A stretch of DNA of 64,000 nucleotides from Sulfurimicrobium sp963741495 (GCA_963741495.1 CAVUID010000018.1:186001-250000); one strand, 5' to 3'; shown: positions 19,105 through 27,573, numbered from the stretch's first letter. The notes: generated by a model not told the origin, from the letters alone. Translations and numbers: made by a program.

Positions 19105-19890
19105 TTACAGCCACGCTCTTGAGCAGAATGTAAGCTCGCCACGAACACCAGGAAGATCGCCGAAGCTGCGCTTCAGGGTCTCCTGCGAGAAGCGGTGCGC
19201 GATGCGCGTGCCGACAAAGCTGCCGGCCACCGTCACCGTGGTGAAGGCGGCCATGGTGGTCCAGTCCACCGGCACCGCGCCGACATAACCGGCGAACCCG
19301 GCATAGGACTTGGCGGCGACAATGACCAGCGAGGTGCCGATGGCGAGCTTCATCGGGATGCCGGACAGCAGCACCAGTGCCGGCACGATCAGGAACCCGC
19401 CGCCCACGCCCACCAGGCCGGTCAGTATGCCGACACCGACGCCGTGCGCGGCGATGTGGCCCATGTGCGCCGCAATGACTCTCATCTTCCGAGCAATGGC
19501 GGGCCACCAGCCGTGGCCAGTTGAGCTGGCAGGCTGCTTTTTGGGCTGCAGCATCTTCCAGGCTGCGGCATACATCACCAGCGCGAACAGGGTGAGCTGC
19601 ACCTGCACCGGCGTGTAAACCCCGAGACGGGCGCCGCCATAGGTGCCGATCACGCCGAACAGGCCGAACCACATCGCCACCTTGAGATCGACATTGCCGC
19701 GCCGCCAGTTGTCCCAGCCCGAAATGGTGGCGGTGACGGCGACGATGCCCATGCTCATGGCGATGGCCGACTTGGCCTCCACATCGAGCAGGTACATCAG
19801 CGCCGGCATGGCGATGATGGAGCCGCCGCTGCCGAACAGGCCCAGAACGATGCCGGTGATCGCGCCGGAAATAATGGCCAGGAAAATCAT
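19105..19890 (-). CDS. sulfite exporter TauE/SafE family permease (C-terminus frameshifted)
   Basis: An inner-membrane protein with about eight helices and the two family repeats: GAITGIVLGLFGSGGSIIAMP near the start and GILTGLVGVGGGFLIVPALV in the middle. The family exports sulfite, sulfoacetate or related anions, or takes part in sulfur-compound uptake. The last part is disturbed; removing single bases between 19,107 and 19,160 restores IFLVFVA, SYILLKSVA and a stop, the usual ending. A strong palindrome lies 18 bases before the ATG, which suggests repression by the nearby ArsR-type regulator. Confidence 0.88.
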   Translation of the reverse strand: MIFLAIISGAITGIVLGLFGSGGSIIAMPALMYLLDVEAKSAIAMSMGIVAVTATISGWDNWRRGNVDLKVAMWFGLFGVIGTYGGARLGVYTPVQVQLTLFALVMYAAAWKMLQPKKQPASSTGHGWWPAIARKMRVIAAHMGHIAAHGVGVGILTGLVGVGGGFLIVPALVLLSGIPMKLAIGTSLVIVAAKSYAGFAGYVGAVPVDWTTMAAFTTVTVAGSFVGTRIAHRFSQETLKRSFGDLPGVRGELTFCSRAWL

Positions 19891-19908
19891 GATTCAGTCC
19901 CCAAACAA

Positions 19909-19934
19909 AAGTATTCAAACGAATACTTAATTAA
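19909..19934 (-). promoter_or_regulatory. palindromic operator candidate upstream of tauE
   Basis: A perfect inverted repeat, AAGTATTC-AAAC-GAATACTT, followed by TTAATTAA on the plus strand. The core TATTCAAACGAAT occurs again upstream of the rhodanese gene near 20,785. The position just before the tauE start fits an operator, and the form is like BigR/SqrR-type sites (inference). Confidence 0.7.
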
Positions 19935-19945
19935 CCTTAAATTTT

Positions 19946-20296
19946 TTAGAACGTGAGTACCTTGCCGGCCCATTCCGTCCACTCTGCCAGATGCTCCAGG
20001 GTGGAATGCTGCGCACCGGGAATCAATTCCTCATCCCGCAAACCGCGCGCTTCCATGCATACGCCACATACGCCAATCTGGCCGTTGCGTTTCAGAATGC
20101 TCTGGATGAAGAACTCGATGTTGTAGTAGCCCTGCGGAACTTTCTGTCCGGATTTGGCGCACAGGGCCGCATCGCCCAGCAGGAAGACGCGGATTTCATT
20201 GCCCTCGGCTTTGGACAAGGTACGCGCCAGGCGCAGGCCGTTGTAGCTGCGCTCGGTGCCATAAGGCGGGTCGTTGAGTATGAACAGGTAATTCAT
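19946..20296 (-). CDS. DsrE/DsrF-like sulfur-relay protein
   Basis: A 116-residue protein of the DsrE-like superfamily (small alpha/beta sulfurtransferases). It begins MNYLFILNDPPYGTERSYNGLRL and has FLLGDAALCAKSGQKVPQGYY and IGVCGVCMEARGL, where the cysteines of CGVC are candidates for carrying persulfide. Members pass sulfane sulfur between rhodaneses and acceptor proteins. Its start is two bases after the stop of the periplasmic rhodanese, so the two genes form an operon controlled by the operator near 20,790. Confidence 0.85.
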   Translation of the reverse strand: MNYLFILNDPPYGTERSYNGLRLARTLSKAEGNEIRVFLLGDAALCAKSGQKVPQGYYNIEFFIQSILKRNGQIGVCGVCMEARGLRDEELIPGAQHSTLEHLAEWTEWAGKVLTF

Positions 20297-20298
20297 GG

Positions 20299-20763
20299 TT
20301 ATTCTCCTTTCTTGCCGCTTTTCAGCGCGCGGCGATATGCGTTGAAGCCACCCTTGGCTTTCCATTCGCTGAATCCACCCTGCAGGATGCGCACGTTATC
20401 CAGTCCTGCGACTCGCAGGGCCAGGCCAGCCTGGGACGATAGCGTGCCGGCGTTGCAGTACAGCAGCACCATCCTGTCGCCCGGCAGTTCGGCACGGCGA
20501 CCGAGCACCTGGCGCCAGTCGATGTTCACCGCGCCTGGGATGTGGGCCTTGTTGTACTGCTCGGCATCACGGGTGTCGATGACGTAAATCTTTTTCCAGT
20601 CCTCTGCCGGGATCTGCTCGGGCAGGATGGTGGCGCCGCCGTATTCGGAAAATTCAAAATAATCTTCCAGCACCTTCACCCCCGAACTGTCAGCGGCTAC
20701 GGCGGGCAAGGTGCTGGCGTTGAAGAGCGTAACCACGAGGAAGATGGTGCGCAGAATAAACAT
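20299..20763 (-). CDS. periplasmic single-domain rhodanese
   Basis: A 154-residue protein with a signal peptide (1-23, ending LPAVA) and one rhodanese domain. Family landmarks are YVIDTRDAEQYNKAHIPGAV and the active-site loop LLYCNAGTLSS, followed by GLDNVRILQGGFSEW. It would handle thiosulfate or other sulfane sulfur in the periplasm. First gene of a two-gene operon with the DsrE-like protein; an operator candidate sits 10-41 bases before its start. Confidence 0.88.
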   Translation of the reverse strand: MFILRTIFLVVTLFNASTLPAVAADSSGVKVLEDYFEFSEYGGATILPEQIPAEDWKKIYVIDTRDAEQYNKAHIPGAVNIDWRQVLGRRAELPGDRMVLLYCNAGTLSSQAGLALRVAGLDNVRILQGGFSEWKAKGGFNAYRRALKSGKKGE

Positions 20764-20772
20764 GACAGCCCC

Positions 20773-20804
20773 TTAATTAACTATTCAAACGAATGCTTGA
20801 ATAT
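20773..20804 (-). promoter_or_regulatory. palindromic operator candidate upstream of the rhodanese gene
   Basis: TTAATTAA is followed by overlapping inverted repeats: ATTC-AAAC-GAAT at 20,783-20,794 and ATTCAA-N8-TTGAAT at 20,783-20,802. The core TATTCAAACGAAT is identical to that upstream of tauE. It lies between the regulator gene and the operon it probably controls. Confidence 0.7.
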
Positions 20805-20882
20805 TGATGGGCAAGTGAGCAGATGTCAAGATTTTTTAATCCGGGAATTATAGATGCGCGTCCGATCGGGCGCGCTGCGGCC

Positions 20883-21548
20883 TTATTTTCCGTTGACCGG
20901 GCGTTGCTCGGCTTTCCATTCGGGGAAGCCGTCTTCCAGGCGGCGGGCGCGAAAGCCTTCCTCGCGCAGCTTTGCCACCGCGTCGAAGGCCAGCATGCAG
21001 TAGGGGCCGCGGCAGTAGGCGACGATCTCCTGGTCGCGCGGGAGCTGGTCGAGGCGATCTTTAAGCATGTTCAGCGGGATGTTGACTGCACCTTCGATGT
21101 GGCCGGCGGCATATTCGGCTGGGGGGCGAACGTCAATCACCATGGCGCCACCGGAGCGGACCTGCTCCAGCAGTTCCTCGCGCCGCAGGGGGGTGAGGTT
21201 GTCCTTGCTCTCGAAGTTGTCGCGCACGATGCGGTCCACTTCGGCCAGATGCGCTTCCGCCACCTGCTGCATGGCGGTGATGAGGCGCAGGACATCGTCG
21301 CCCGCCAGGCGGTAGATGACTTGCAGGCCTTCCTTGCGCGATTGCACCAGGCCGCCGTCGCGCAGGATCTGCAAGTGATGGGAGGTATTGGCAACCGACA
21401 TGCCGCTGGCCTGAGACAGCGCATCCACGCCGCGCTCGCCCTGGGCCAGCGCTTCCAGCAGTTCCAGGCGGTTGGCGCTGGCAAGGGATTTCGCCACTCT
21501 GGCGAATTGCTCGAACAGGCGTTTCTTGGGGGAGAGTGGTTCGGTCAT
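20883..21548 (-). CDS. ArsR-family regulator fused to a rhodanese domain
   Basis: A 221-residue two-domain protein. Residues about 10-95 form an ArsR winged helix (LASANRLELLEALAQGE, SQASGMSVANTSHHLQILRD). Residues about 125-215 form a rhodanese (VIDVRPPAEYAAGHIEGAV, active loop AYCRGPYCMLAF). The DNA-binding part has no cysteine, so the CRGPYC loop is the best candidate for sensing persulfide. Fusions of this kind are known and tend to lie beside sulfur genes. It is seven bases after ubiD on the same strand, and the two palindromes downstream are its likely targets (inference). Confidence 0.9.
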   Translation of the reverse strand: MTEPLSPKKRLFEQFARVAKSLASANRLELLEALAQGERGVDALSQASGMSVANTSHHLQILRDGGLVQSRKEGLQVIYRLAGDDVLRLITAMQQVAEAHLAEVDRIVRDNFESKDNLTPLRREELLEQVRSGGAMVIDVRPPAEYAAGHIEGAVNIPLNMLKDRLDQLPRDQEIVAYCRGPYCMLAFDAVAKLREEGFRARRLEDGFPEWKAEQRPVNGK

Positions 21549-21555
21549 GGCTGAA

Positions 21556-23019
21556 TTATAGCCCCAGTTCCTGCCACATCTCGTCCACCCTGCGTTTCAC
21601 TGTTTCATCCATGACAATGGGCCGGCCCCATTCGCGGCTGGTCTCGCCCGGCCATTTGTTGGTGGCGTCCATGCCCATTTTCGAGCCCAGGCCGGAAACC
21701 GGGCTGGCGAAGTCGAGGTAGTCGATGGGCGTGTTCTCGATCAATAGCGTGTCGCGCGCCGGGTCCACGCGGGTGGTCATGGCCCAGATCACTTCCTTCC
21801 AGTCGCGGATGTTGACGTCCTCGTCGGTGACGATGATGAACTTGGTGTACATGAACTGGCGCAGGAAACTCCACACGCCGAACAGCACGCGCTTGGCGTG
21901 GCCCGGATACTGTTTCTTGATGCTGACGATGGCCATGCGGTAGGAGCAGCCTTCCGGCGGCAGGTAGAAGTCGGTGATTTCCGGATACTGCTTCTGCAGC
22001 AGTGGCACGAACACTTCGTTCAGCGCCACGCCGAGGATGGCCGGTTCGTCCGGCGGCTTGCCGGTGTAGGTGCTGTGGTAGATCGGGTTCTTGCGCAGGG
22101 TGATGCGCTCGATGGTGAACACCGGGAACTCGGCCACCTCGTTGTAGTAGCCGGTGTGGTCGCCGTAGGGACCTTCCGGCGCCATTTCGCCGGGGTGGAT
22201 CACGCCTTCGAGCACGATCTCGGCGCTGGCCGGCACCTGCAGGTCGTTGCCCAGACACTTGACCAGTTCGGTTTTGGAGCCGCGCAGCAGGCCGGCGAAC
22301 TGGTATTCGGAGAGCGAATCCGGCACCGGCGTCACCGCGCCGAGGATGGTGGCCGGGTCGGCACCCAGTGCCACGGAAACCGGGAAGGGCTGGCCCGGAT
22401 TGGCCTCCTGAAAGTCGCGCAGGTCCAGCGCGCCGCCGCGATGGGCGAGCCAGCGCATGATCACCTTGTTGGGGGCGATCACCTGCTGGCGGTAGATGCC
22501 GAGGTTCTGGCGCTTCTTGTATGGCCCTCGGGTGATCACCAGTCCCCAGGTGATGAGCGGCGCCACGTCGCCCGGCCAGCAGGTCTGGATGGGAAGTTTG
22601 GCCAGATCCACGTCCTTGCCTTCCCACACCACATCCTGGCAGGGCGCGCTGGAAAGCTCCTTGGGTGCCATGTTGAGCACCTGCTTGAAGATCGGCAGCT
22701 TGTCCCAGGCTTCTTTCAGTCCCTTGGGCGGCTCGGGTTCCTTGAGAAAAGCCAGCAGCTTGCCGACTTCGCGCAGCGCTTCGACCGAATCCTCGCCCAT
22801 GCCCATGGCGACCCGCCTGGGTGTGCCGAACAGGTTGGCCAGCACCGGAATGCTGTGGCCCCTGGGGTTTTCGAACAGGATGGCCGGGCCTTCCGCGCGC
22901 AGCACGCGGTCGCAGATTTCGGTCATTTCCAGGCAGGGGTCGACTTCGGCAGTGATACGCTTGAGTTCGCCCTGCTGTTCCAGTTGCGCGATGAAGTCGC
23001 GCAGATCCTTGTATTTCAT
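21556..23019 (-). CDS. ubiD: UbiD-family decarboxylase (ubiquinone biosynthesis)
   Basis: A 487-residue prenylated-FMN-dependent decarboxylase acting on 4-hydroxy-3-polyprenylbenzoate. It begins MKYKDLRDFIAQLEQQGELKR. Landmarks are NLFGTPRRVAMGMG, IYRQQVIAPNKVIMRWLAHRGG, EMAPEGPYGDHTGYYNEV with the catalytic Glu region, and DEDVNIRDWKEVIWAM near the C-terminus. Length is normal. ubiX is not in the window. Its ATG overlaps the HepT stop by one base (TGATG). ubiA and ubiC lie 3 kb upstream on the same strand. Confidence 0.95.
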   Translation of the reverse strand: MKYKDLRDFIAQLEQQGELKRITAEVDPCLEMTEICDRVLRAEGPAILFENPRGHSIPVLANLFGTPRRVAMGMGEDSVEALREVGKLLAFLKEPEPPKGLKEAWDKLPIFKQVLNMAPKELSSAPCQDVVWEGKDVDLAKLPIQTCWPGDVAPLITWGLVITRGPYKKRQNLGIYRQQVIAPNKVIMRWLAHRGGALDLRDFQEANPGQPFPVSVALGADPATILGAVTPVPDSLSEYQFAGLLRGSKTELVKCLGNDLQVPASAEIVLEGVIHPGEMAPEGPYGDHTGYYNEVAEFPVFTIERITLRKNPIYHSTYTGKPPDEPAILGVALNEVFVPLLQKQYPEITDFYLPPEGCSYRMAIVSIKKQYPGHAKRVLFGVWSFLRQFMYTKFIIVTDEDVNIRDWKEVIWAMTTRVDPARDTLLIENTPIDYLDFASPVSGLGSKMGMDATNKWPGETSREWGRPIVMDETVKRRVDEMWQELGL

Positions 23020-23366
23020 CAGGTGGTGCTTTCGAATGGAGGAAGTTGGTGCAAAAGGGCTATAAGTTCTGGAATGTCGCGGCTTGCGGCAAACCAGATT
23101 TCATCTACATCCACGGTGTCGTAGGCATGAATCAGAATGTCGCGCATACCTGCCATCTTTCGCCAGGGAATGCCGGGATGGGTGGTCTTGAATTCCGGAG
23201 AAACGCGTTTTGTTGCCTCGCCGACAATTTCAAACTGGCGAATCACGGCAGACTGTGTTTTCAGGTCGCGGTGAAATGTGTCCTGATCAATGCCTTCGAG
23301 AAAAAATCGAATAAGTTCGGATGCTTTCAGGATGTCATCCAGGTGAGCGGCATCACGCTGCGGCAT
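23019..23366 (-). CDS. hepT: HepT-like HEPN RNase toxin (DUF86)
   Basis: A 115-residue HEPN protein with the RX4HXY active motif in MRDILIHAYDTV. It begins MPQRDAAHLDDILKA. Toxins of this family cleave RNA (notably tRNA) until modified by the partner nucleotidyltransferase. The catalytic residues are intact. Its start lies within the mntA gene (overlap of 14 bases), the standard arrangement for the pair, and its stop overlaps the ubiD start. Confidence 0.85.
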   Translation of the reverse strand: MPQRDAAHLDDILKASELIRFFLEGIDQDTFHRDLKTQSAVIRQFEIVGEATKRVSPEFKTTHPGIPWRKMAGMRDILIHAYDTVDVDEIWFAASRDIPELIALLHQLPPFESTT

Positions 23367-23670
23367 GGATGACCTCGGCCGATTCCAGAATGGCGCGCCG
23401 GCGAATCTGATTGCGGCTTTGTTCGACCGCATTGCGGGTGAGTAAATCCACCTTGCGCCCCAGCATGGCGGCCAGCTCGTCACGCATTTCCACATGATCG
23501 AACAGGCTCCAGCTTGCATCCGGAGAAAAGGTCACCAGTACATCAATGTCGCTGTCGGGGCGGAAATCATCGCGCAGCACCGAACCGAACAGAGCAAATT
23601 CGGCAATTTTCCACTGGCGGCAGAAGCGGGAAAGCTGATCCTGAGGCAGGAAGATTTTCGGCTGGGGCAT
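23353..23670 (-). CDS. mntA: MntA-like nucleotidyltransferase antitoxin
   Basis: A 105-residue minimal nucleotidyltransferase. The GSX10DXD motif is complete: GSVLRDDFRPDSDID. In studied systems MntA transfers AMP to a tyrosine of HepT and so silences it. I choose ATG 23,670 (MPQPKIFLPQDQ) because AGGAA stands seven bases upstream; an in-frame TTG lies further up. Located directly upstream of hepT with the usual overlap. Confidence 0.85.
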   Translation of the reverse strand: MPQPKIFLPQDQLSRFCRQWKIAEFALFGSVLRDDFRPDSDIDVLVTFSPDASWSLFDHVEMRDELAAMLGRKVDLLTRNAVEQSRNQIRRRAILESAEVIHAAA

Positions 23671-23701
23671 ATGGATTTCCTGATTGGCCAAGGGAAATAT
23701 T

Positions 23702-24046
23702 CTACGCCGGATTCACTTCCTTGCCGTCATTGAGGCGTAGCCAGCCCTTCACGATGCGATAGATTATCCAGATGGCATCGGCGGCAAGAATGAACCACCC
23801 TATGATGAGAACGAAGGTTATTGCACCGATTACGCCCCACAGCAGGCCGAACCAGAAGGTGCGGATCTGCCAGCGAAAATGGGATTCAAGCCAGGTGCCC
23901 TTGATGTCGTCGATCTTCACGTAGTTGATGACAATGGCGACGATGGCGGTAATGCCGACGAAAAAGGATAAAACCTGGAGTGCGTAGACCACGGTGGTGA
24001 TGGTCTTGGCGGAATCGAGGTCGGGGATGTTGGCGGGTGTGTTCAT
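23702..24046 (-). CDS. small membrane protein, DUF4870-like
   Basis: A 114-residue protein with about three hydrophobic helices (residues about 18-40, 65-85 and 80-95). Between them is ESHFRWQIRTFWFGLLW, a pattern typical of a family of small bacterial membrane proteins (DUF4870 type). Function unknown. It is 12 bases after the cytochrome c' gene on the same strand, so it may be co-transcribed. Confidence 0.65.
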   Translation of the reverse strand: MNTPANIPDLDSAKTITTVVYALQVLSFFVGITAIVAIVINYVKIDDIKGTWLESHFRWQIRTFWFGLLWGVIGAITFVLIIGWFILAADAIWIIYRIVKGWLRLNDGKEVNPA

Positions 24047-24058
24047 GGCAATATCACC

Positions 24059-24502
24059 TTAGCGGGTGCGGAAAGACATATGGCAGGCCACGCAGCTTGA
24101 AGTGAGCTGTTGCAGTGCGGCCAAGGTTTTGGCCTGATCGCCACCCTTCGCCACCTTGGCGAATTCGGTCGCGCTGTCGTGCATGTTCCAGCCCATCTGT
24201 TGCATGGTATTTGGCATGAAGCGGCCCGGCCCCTGTCCGCGCGCAATGGCGGCGTGCTTGCCCATGGTGCTCTGGCCCATGCGCTTTTCGGCGGTCTCCC
24301 CGGCTGCGGCGAGATTGTTTTCTGCCAGGTAGCCGATGATTTCGTTCAGCGCAGCAAGATGGTCCTGCATGTCGCTGCGCATCAGGCTGCGCGGCAAATC
24401 CGGCATATCGACCAGTTGACGATAATCTTGCGGCGGTGCGGGTGGCTGTGCCAGTGCCGGCAGGGCGGCCAGAAGCAGGACAGGAATCAGGATGTGACGC
24501 AT
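24059..24502 (-). CDS. cytochrome c' (class II)
   Basis: A 147-residue periplasmic cytochrome with a signal peptide (1-18, ending PALA). The single heme motif CVACH lies six residues from the C-terminus, which is the hallmark of class II cytochromes folded as four-helix bundles. Such proteins bind NO and may protect against it. The start MRHILIPVLLL is at 24,502. It is flanked by a CDF transporter gene and a small membrane-protein gene. Confidence 0.88.
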   Translation of the reverse strand: MRHILIPVLLLAALPALAQPPAPPQDYRQLVDMPDLPRSLMRSDMQDHLAALNEIIGYLAENNLAAAGETAEKRMGQSTMGKHAAIARGQGPGRFMPNTMQQMGWNMHDSATEFAKVAKGGDQAKTLAALQQLTSSCVACHMSFRTR

Positions 24503-24510
24503 GGGTTCTC

Positions 24511-25128
24511 CTAGTTGGGCTGGCGCAGGCTGGCGATGGATAGCCGCAACACGCTGACAGCGGATTTCAGGAACAATGCTGCAATGATGCCACCCACGAT
24601 GATGTCTGGCCAGCGCGACTGGCTGTAGATCACCGCGATACCCGCCAGAATCACCCCGCCATTGGCGAACAGGTCGTTGCGCGAGCATAGCCACACCGAG
24701 CTCATGTTGAGATTGTCGGCGCGGTGGCGGTAGAGCAGCAGGAAGCACCAGGTATTGGCGGCCAGCGCAAGCAAGCCGATCAGGCCGATGGTTTCACCGT
24801 GCGGCAGGATGGGGTGCAGGGTTTTGTAAACCGCTTCCGCCGCCACGCCCAGGCCGAAGGCCAGCATGAACAGGCCCTTGAGCAAGGCGGCGCGGGCCTG
24901 CCAGATTTCGTCCCGGGTTAGCACATAAAGGCTGAAGCCATACACCAGAGAATCTCCCAGCATGTCGGCAGCATCTGCCAGCAATGAGGTGGAATGCGCA
25001 GCAAGGCCGGCCAGGGTTTCCACGGCAAACATGACGATGTTAACTGCCAGCACGATTTTCAGCACACGGCCTTGGCTGGCGCGCATGGCATCGAGTGTGC
25101 AGGATTTGTTTTCACAGCAGCCGGACAT
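24511..25128 (-). CDS. short cation diffusion facilitator-type transporter
   Basis: A 205-residue membrane protein related to CDF metal exporters. The N-terminus is cysteine-rich (MSGCCENKSC), a possible metal-binding handle. Transmembrane metal-site residues are visible in HSTSLLADAADMLGDSL and in CSRNDLFANGG. The C-terminal cytoplasmic domain of classical CDF proteins is absent. The substrate (Zn, Co, Cd or Fe) cannot be told. Tightly packed between ubiA and cytochrome c' genes (gap of 8 bases on each side). Confidence 0.82.
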   Translation of the reverse strand: MSGCCENKSCTLDAMRASQGRVLKIVLAVNIVMFAVETLAGLAAHSTSLLADAADMLGDSLVYGFSLYVLTRDEIWQARAALLKGLFMLAFGLGVAAEAVYKTLHPILPHGETIGLIGLLALAANTWCFLLLYRHRADNLNMSSVWLCSRNDLFANGGVILAGIAVIYSQSRWPDIIVGGIIAALFLKSAVSVLRLSIASLRQPN

Positions 25129-25136
25129 GAGGTGGC

Positions 25137-26042
25137 TTAGAAATAGCTTCGAAGCAGGAACGACGTTGCCGGCCAGTAGTTCAGCAGGATGCCGCCAAAG
25201 ATCGCCGCGCCGAACCAGTTGTTGTGAATAAAGGCCTTGAAGCACTTGTCCCGGTCCCGGCCCTTGATCAGGGTGTAGTGGTAAACGGCGATACCCAGTG
25301 CCACGGCCAGGCCAAGGTAATAATACAGCCCGAGTTTGAGCATTGCGCCGACCCCGGCGAGGATGACCAGGGTCATTCCGTAGCAGGCCAGTACCGCCAG
25401 CACGTCGTACTGCCCGAAAGTGATGGCGGAGGTGCGGATGCCGATCTTGAGGTCGTCCTCGCGGTCCACCATGGCGTATTCGGTATCGTAGGCGACGGCC
25501 CAGAAAATATTGGCCAGCAGCATGAGCCAGGCGATAGTTGGCACTGTATCGGTTTGCGCTGCGAACGCCATGGGGATGCCGAAGCCGAAGGCGACGCCGA
25601 GATAAGCCTGGGGAATAGCGAAGAAGCGCTTGGTGAAAGGGTAGCTGCCGGCCAGGAAGAACGCGACAATGGACAGCAGGATGGTGAGTTTGTTGAGGCT
25701 CAGAATCAGCAGCAAGGCGCAGATAATGAGCGCGGCAAACAATGTCAATGCTTCCTTCTTGCTTACCAGTCCGGCGGCCATGGGACGGTGCCGGGTACGC
25801 TCGACATGCGGGTCGAAATTGCGGTCGGCGTAGTCGTTGATGACGCAGCCTGCCGATCTCATCAATATCGTACCGAGCATGAAAATCCACAAGATGATCC
25901 AGTTTGGTTGGCCAGCGGAGGAAATCCACAGCGCCCACAGTGTCGGCCATGCCAGCAGCAGAATGCCAATGGGCTTGTCAAGCCGCATCAGCCGTTCATA
26001 GAGGTCAAGTTTTTGTTTTAATTGAATGAAATCAATTTTCAT
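25137..26042 (-). CDS. ubiA: 4-hydroxybenzoate polyprenyltransferase
   Basis: A 301-residue membrane enzyme that attaches the polyprenyl chain to 4-hydroxybenzoate in ubiquinone synthesis. The two aspartate-rich motifs are present: INDYADRNFDPHVERTR and YDTEYAMVDREDDLKIG. About eight hydrophobic helices. It starts at ATG 26,042 (MKIDFIQLKQKLD), overlapping the ubiC stop by four bases, so the two are coupled. Full length. Confidence 0.95.
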   Translation of the reverse strand: MKIDFIQLKQKLDLYERLMRLDKPIGILLLAWPTLWALWISSAGQPNWIILWIFMLGTILMRSAGCVINDYADRNFDPHVERTRHRPMAAGLVSKKEALTLFAALIICALLLILSLNKLTILLSIVAFFLAGSYPFTKRFFAIPQAYLGVAFGFGIPMAFAAQTDTVPTIAWLMLLANIFWAVAYDTEYAMVDREDDLKIGIRTSAITFGQYDVLAVLACYGMTLVILAGVGAMLKLGLYYYLGLAVALGIAVYHYTLIKGRDRDKCFKAFIHNNWFGAAIFGGILLNYWPATSFLLRSYF

Positions 26043-26578
26043 GGTGCCAGCTCCAGTATTCCGGGCAGAAACACCTCGGTCACCAGGATGGGGTGACGGT
26101 GCAGCACAAACACCGAGCGGCGTGCCCAGAGGTGTGCCGGGCGCTCGCTCAGGATGCGGCAAGCGCGGCGATACAGCTCGTGACGCCGGTTGAGCTTCTT
26201 GAATTGAAGGGGCTCGCGCAGCACTCTTGGGTTGCTGAACAGCGTGGCCCCCAGCGGTTTGTTGCCCAGTTTGCTCAGCGCCTGCCATGGGCCGCGCAAG
26301 CCCGCGCGAGGGATGACGCTGTGTGCGAAAACCACCGGCGTCTCGCCGCAGTACAGGTGAACTTCGCGCAGCAAGGCGAATTTGCGTGGGTTGAGGTTGA
26401 CACAAGCCGCTTCATCTCGTCCGGGCTTGCCCAGCACGAGACGCAATCCGCGCACGCTGAATGCATTGCAGCGCATCTGGATGCGGTGCGTCAGCGAACC
26501 CCGGTCGACCAGCCAGGGGCGGTACGGGCAATGCATGACGGGCGGGCGGGGTTGCCAGAACAGGGGCAGGTGGCGCAT
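26039..26578 (-). CDS. ubiC: chorismate lyase
   Basis: A 179-residue enzyme that releases pyruvate from chorismate to give 4-hydroxybenzoate, the ubiA substrate. It begins MRHLPLFWQPRPPVMHCPYRPWL, with VDRGSLTHRIQ and REVHLYCGETPVVFAHSVIP, where the active-site arginine and the C-terminal glutamate (VTEVFLPG) are conserved. Length normal. First gene of the ubiC-ubiA pair. Confidence 0.92.
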   Translation of the reverse strand: MRHLPLFWQPRPPVMHCPYRPWLVDRGSLTHRIQMRCNAFSVRGLRLVLGKPGRDEAACVNLNPRKFALLREVHLYCGETPVVFAHSVIPRAGLRGPWQALSKLGNKPLGATLFSNPRVLREPLQFKKLNRRHELYRRACRILSERPAHLWARRSVFVLHRHPILVTEVFLPGILELAP

Positions 26579-26611
26579 GGAAAAGGGTGCCTGATTGATG
26601 ATTAGCCGAGT

Positions 26612-27439
26612 TTAATTTTTTTCCAGCCAGTCTTGCAGATCAAGATATTCTTGCTGATTGCCGGGCACAAAGCCTTTTACACCCAGTTTTTCCAGCAGCT
26701 TCTTGCCGTCCTCCGAGTTTTCCAGATTGATCAGCGCGGCCTGGATTTTCATGACTTCTTCCTTGCTCATGTCGGGTGCTGCAATCAGTGCCCAGAAGGG
26801 CATCTTGCGGCTTTCGAACAATACCCCGCCGCCCTTGGCGACCCAATTCCTGGCAACGATAGGCGATACCATGCCGACATCTGCAAACCCTTTTTCCACG
26901 ATAAATTCGATCGCATCCTGGAATTTTGCCGCCTGGATCTGGTCTTTGGCCGGTGTCAGATTACGGTCGCGCAACTCGGCCATGCCGGCCCTTTCCATGA
27001 AAGTGCCCTTGGCCATGGCGATGCGTTTTCCCTTGATGTCTTCCGGTTTTTTCAGGGGGGAATTGGCGTTCACAATGAATTTGACCGTGAATTCACCTTT
27101 TGCCATGGCGACCAGCTGATATTTCTGATCGCGCATGGCCTTGGCTGTAACGTTGGCCGGCTTGGAAAAAAACAGGGCATAGCGGCCCTTGGCCAGATTG
27201 CTGCTCGAGCTTTTCAGGTTCTGCGAGGACTCCAGCTTGACAGGGTGATTGATGGTTCTGGAGAAGAAATCGGCCAGCGCCCTGTATTTGCTCTGCATGT
27301 CACCGAAATCCTTTTGCCCGGCCGTGCCTTCATTAATGCCGAACAGCAGGCTCTCCCTGGCCGCTTCGGGTTTGACGGCGGCCTGGGCAGAGAATGGGAA
27401 AATCAGGGCAATGGCCAGATAGGACAAAAAGTGTTTCAT
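26612..27439 (-). CDS. PhnD-family periplasmic substrate-binding protein
   Basis: A 275-residue exported protein (signal peptide 1-20, ending AQAA) of the phosphate/phosphite/phosphonate-binding class. It has LLFGINEGTAG, the segment KPEDIKGKRIAMAKGTFME and FIVEKGFADVGMVSPIVAR, the typical order for a type II periplasmic binding fold. ATG 27,439 chosen because the signal peptide begins there. No ABC permease or ATPase gene is beside it, so it is an orphan and its ligand is unknown. Confidence 0.8.
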   Translation of the reverse strand: MKHFLSYLAIALIFPFSAQAAVKPEAARESLLFGINEGTAGQKDFGDMQSKYRALADFFSRTINHPVKLESSQNLKSSSSNLAKGRYALFFSKPANVTAKAMRDQKYQLVAMAKGEFTVKFIVNANSPLKKPEDIKGKRIAMAKGTFMERAGMAELRDRNLTPAKDQIQAAKFQDAIEFIVEKGFADVGMVSPIVARNWVAKGGGVLFESRKMPFWALIAAPDMSKEEVMKIQAALINLENSEDGKKLLEKLGVKGFVPGNQQEYLDLQDWLEKN

Positions 27440-27573
27440 GTATTTTCCTGAACAGAGGTTTTTGATGTGGGCGAGCGAAGCCAATGTATATGCATGAACC
27501 AAGCTAAAAATTTTATCAGCATTTGAGCCATACAATGGATTTATGCCATCAATTTCTCGTATGACGCATGGCT

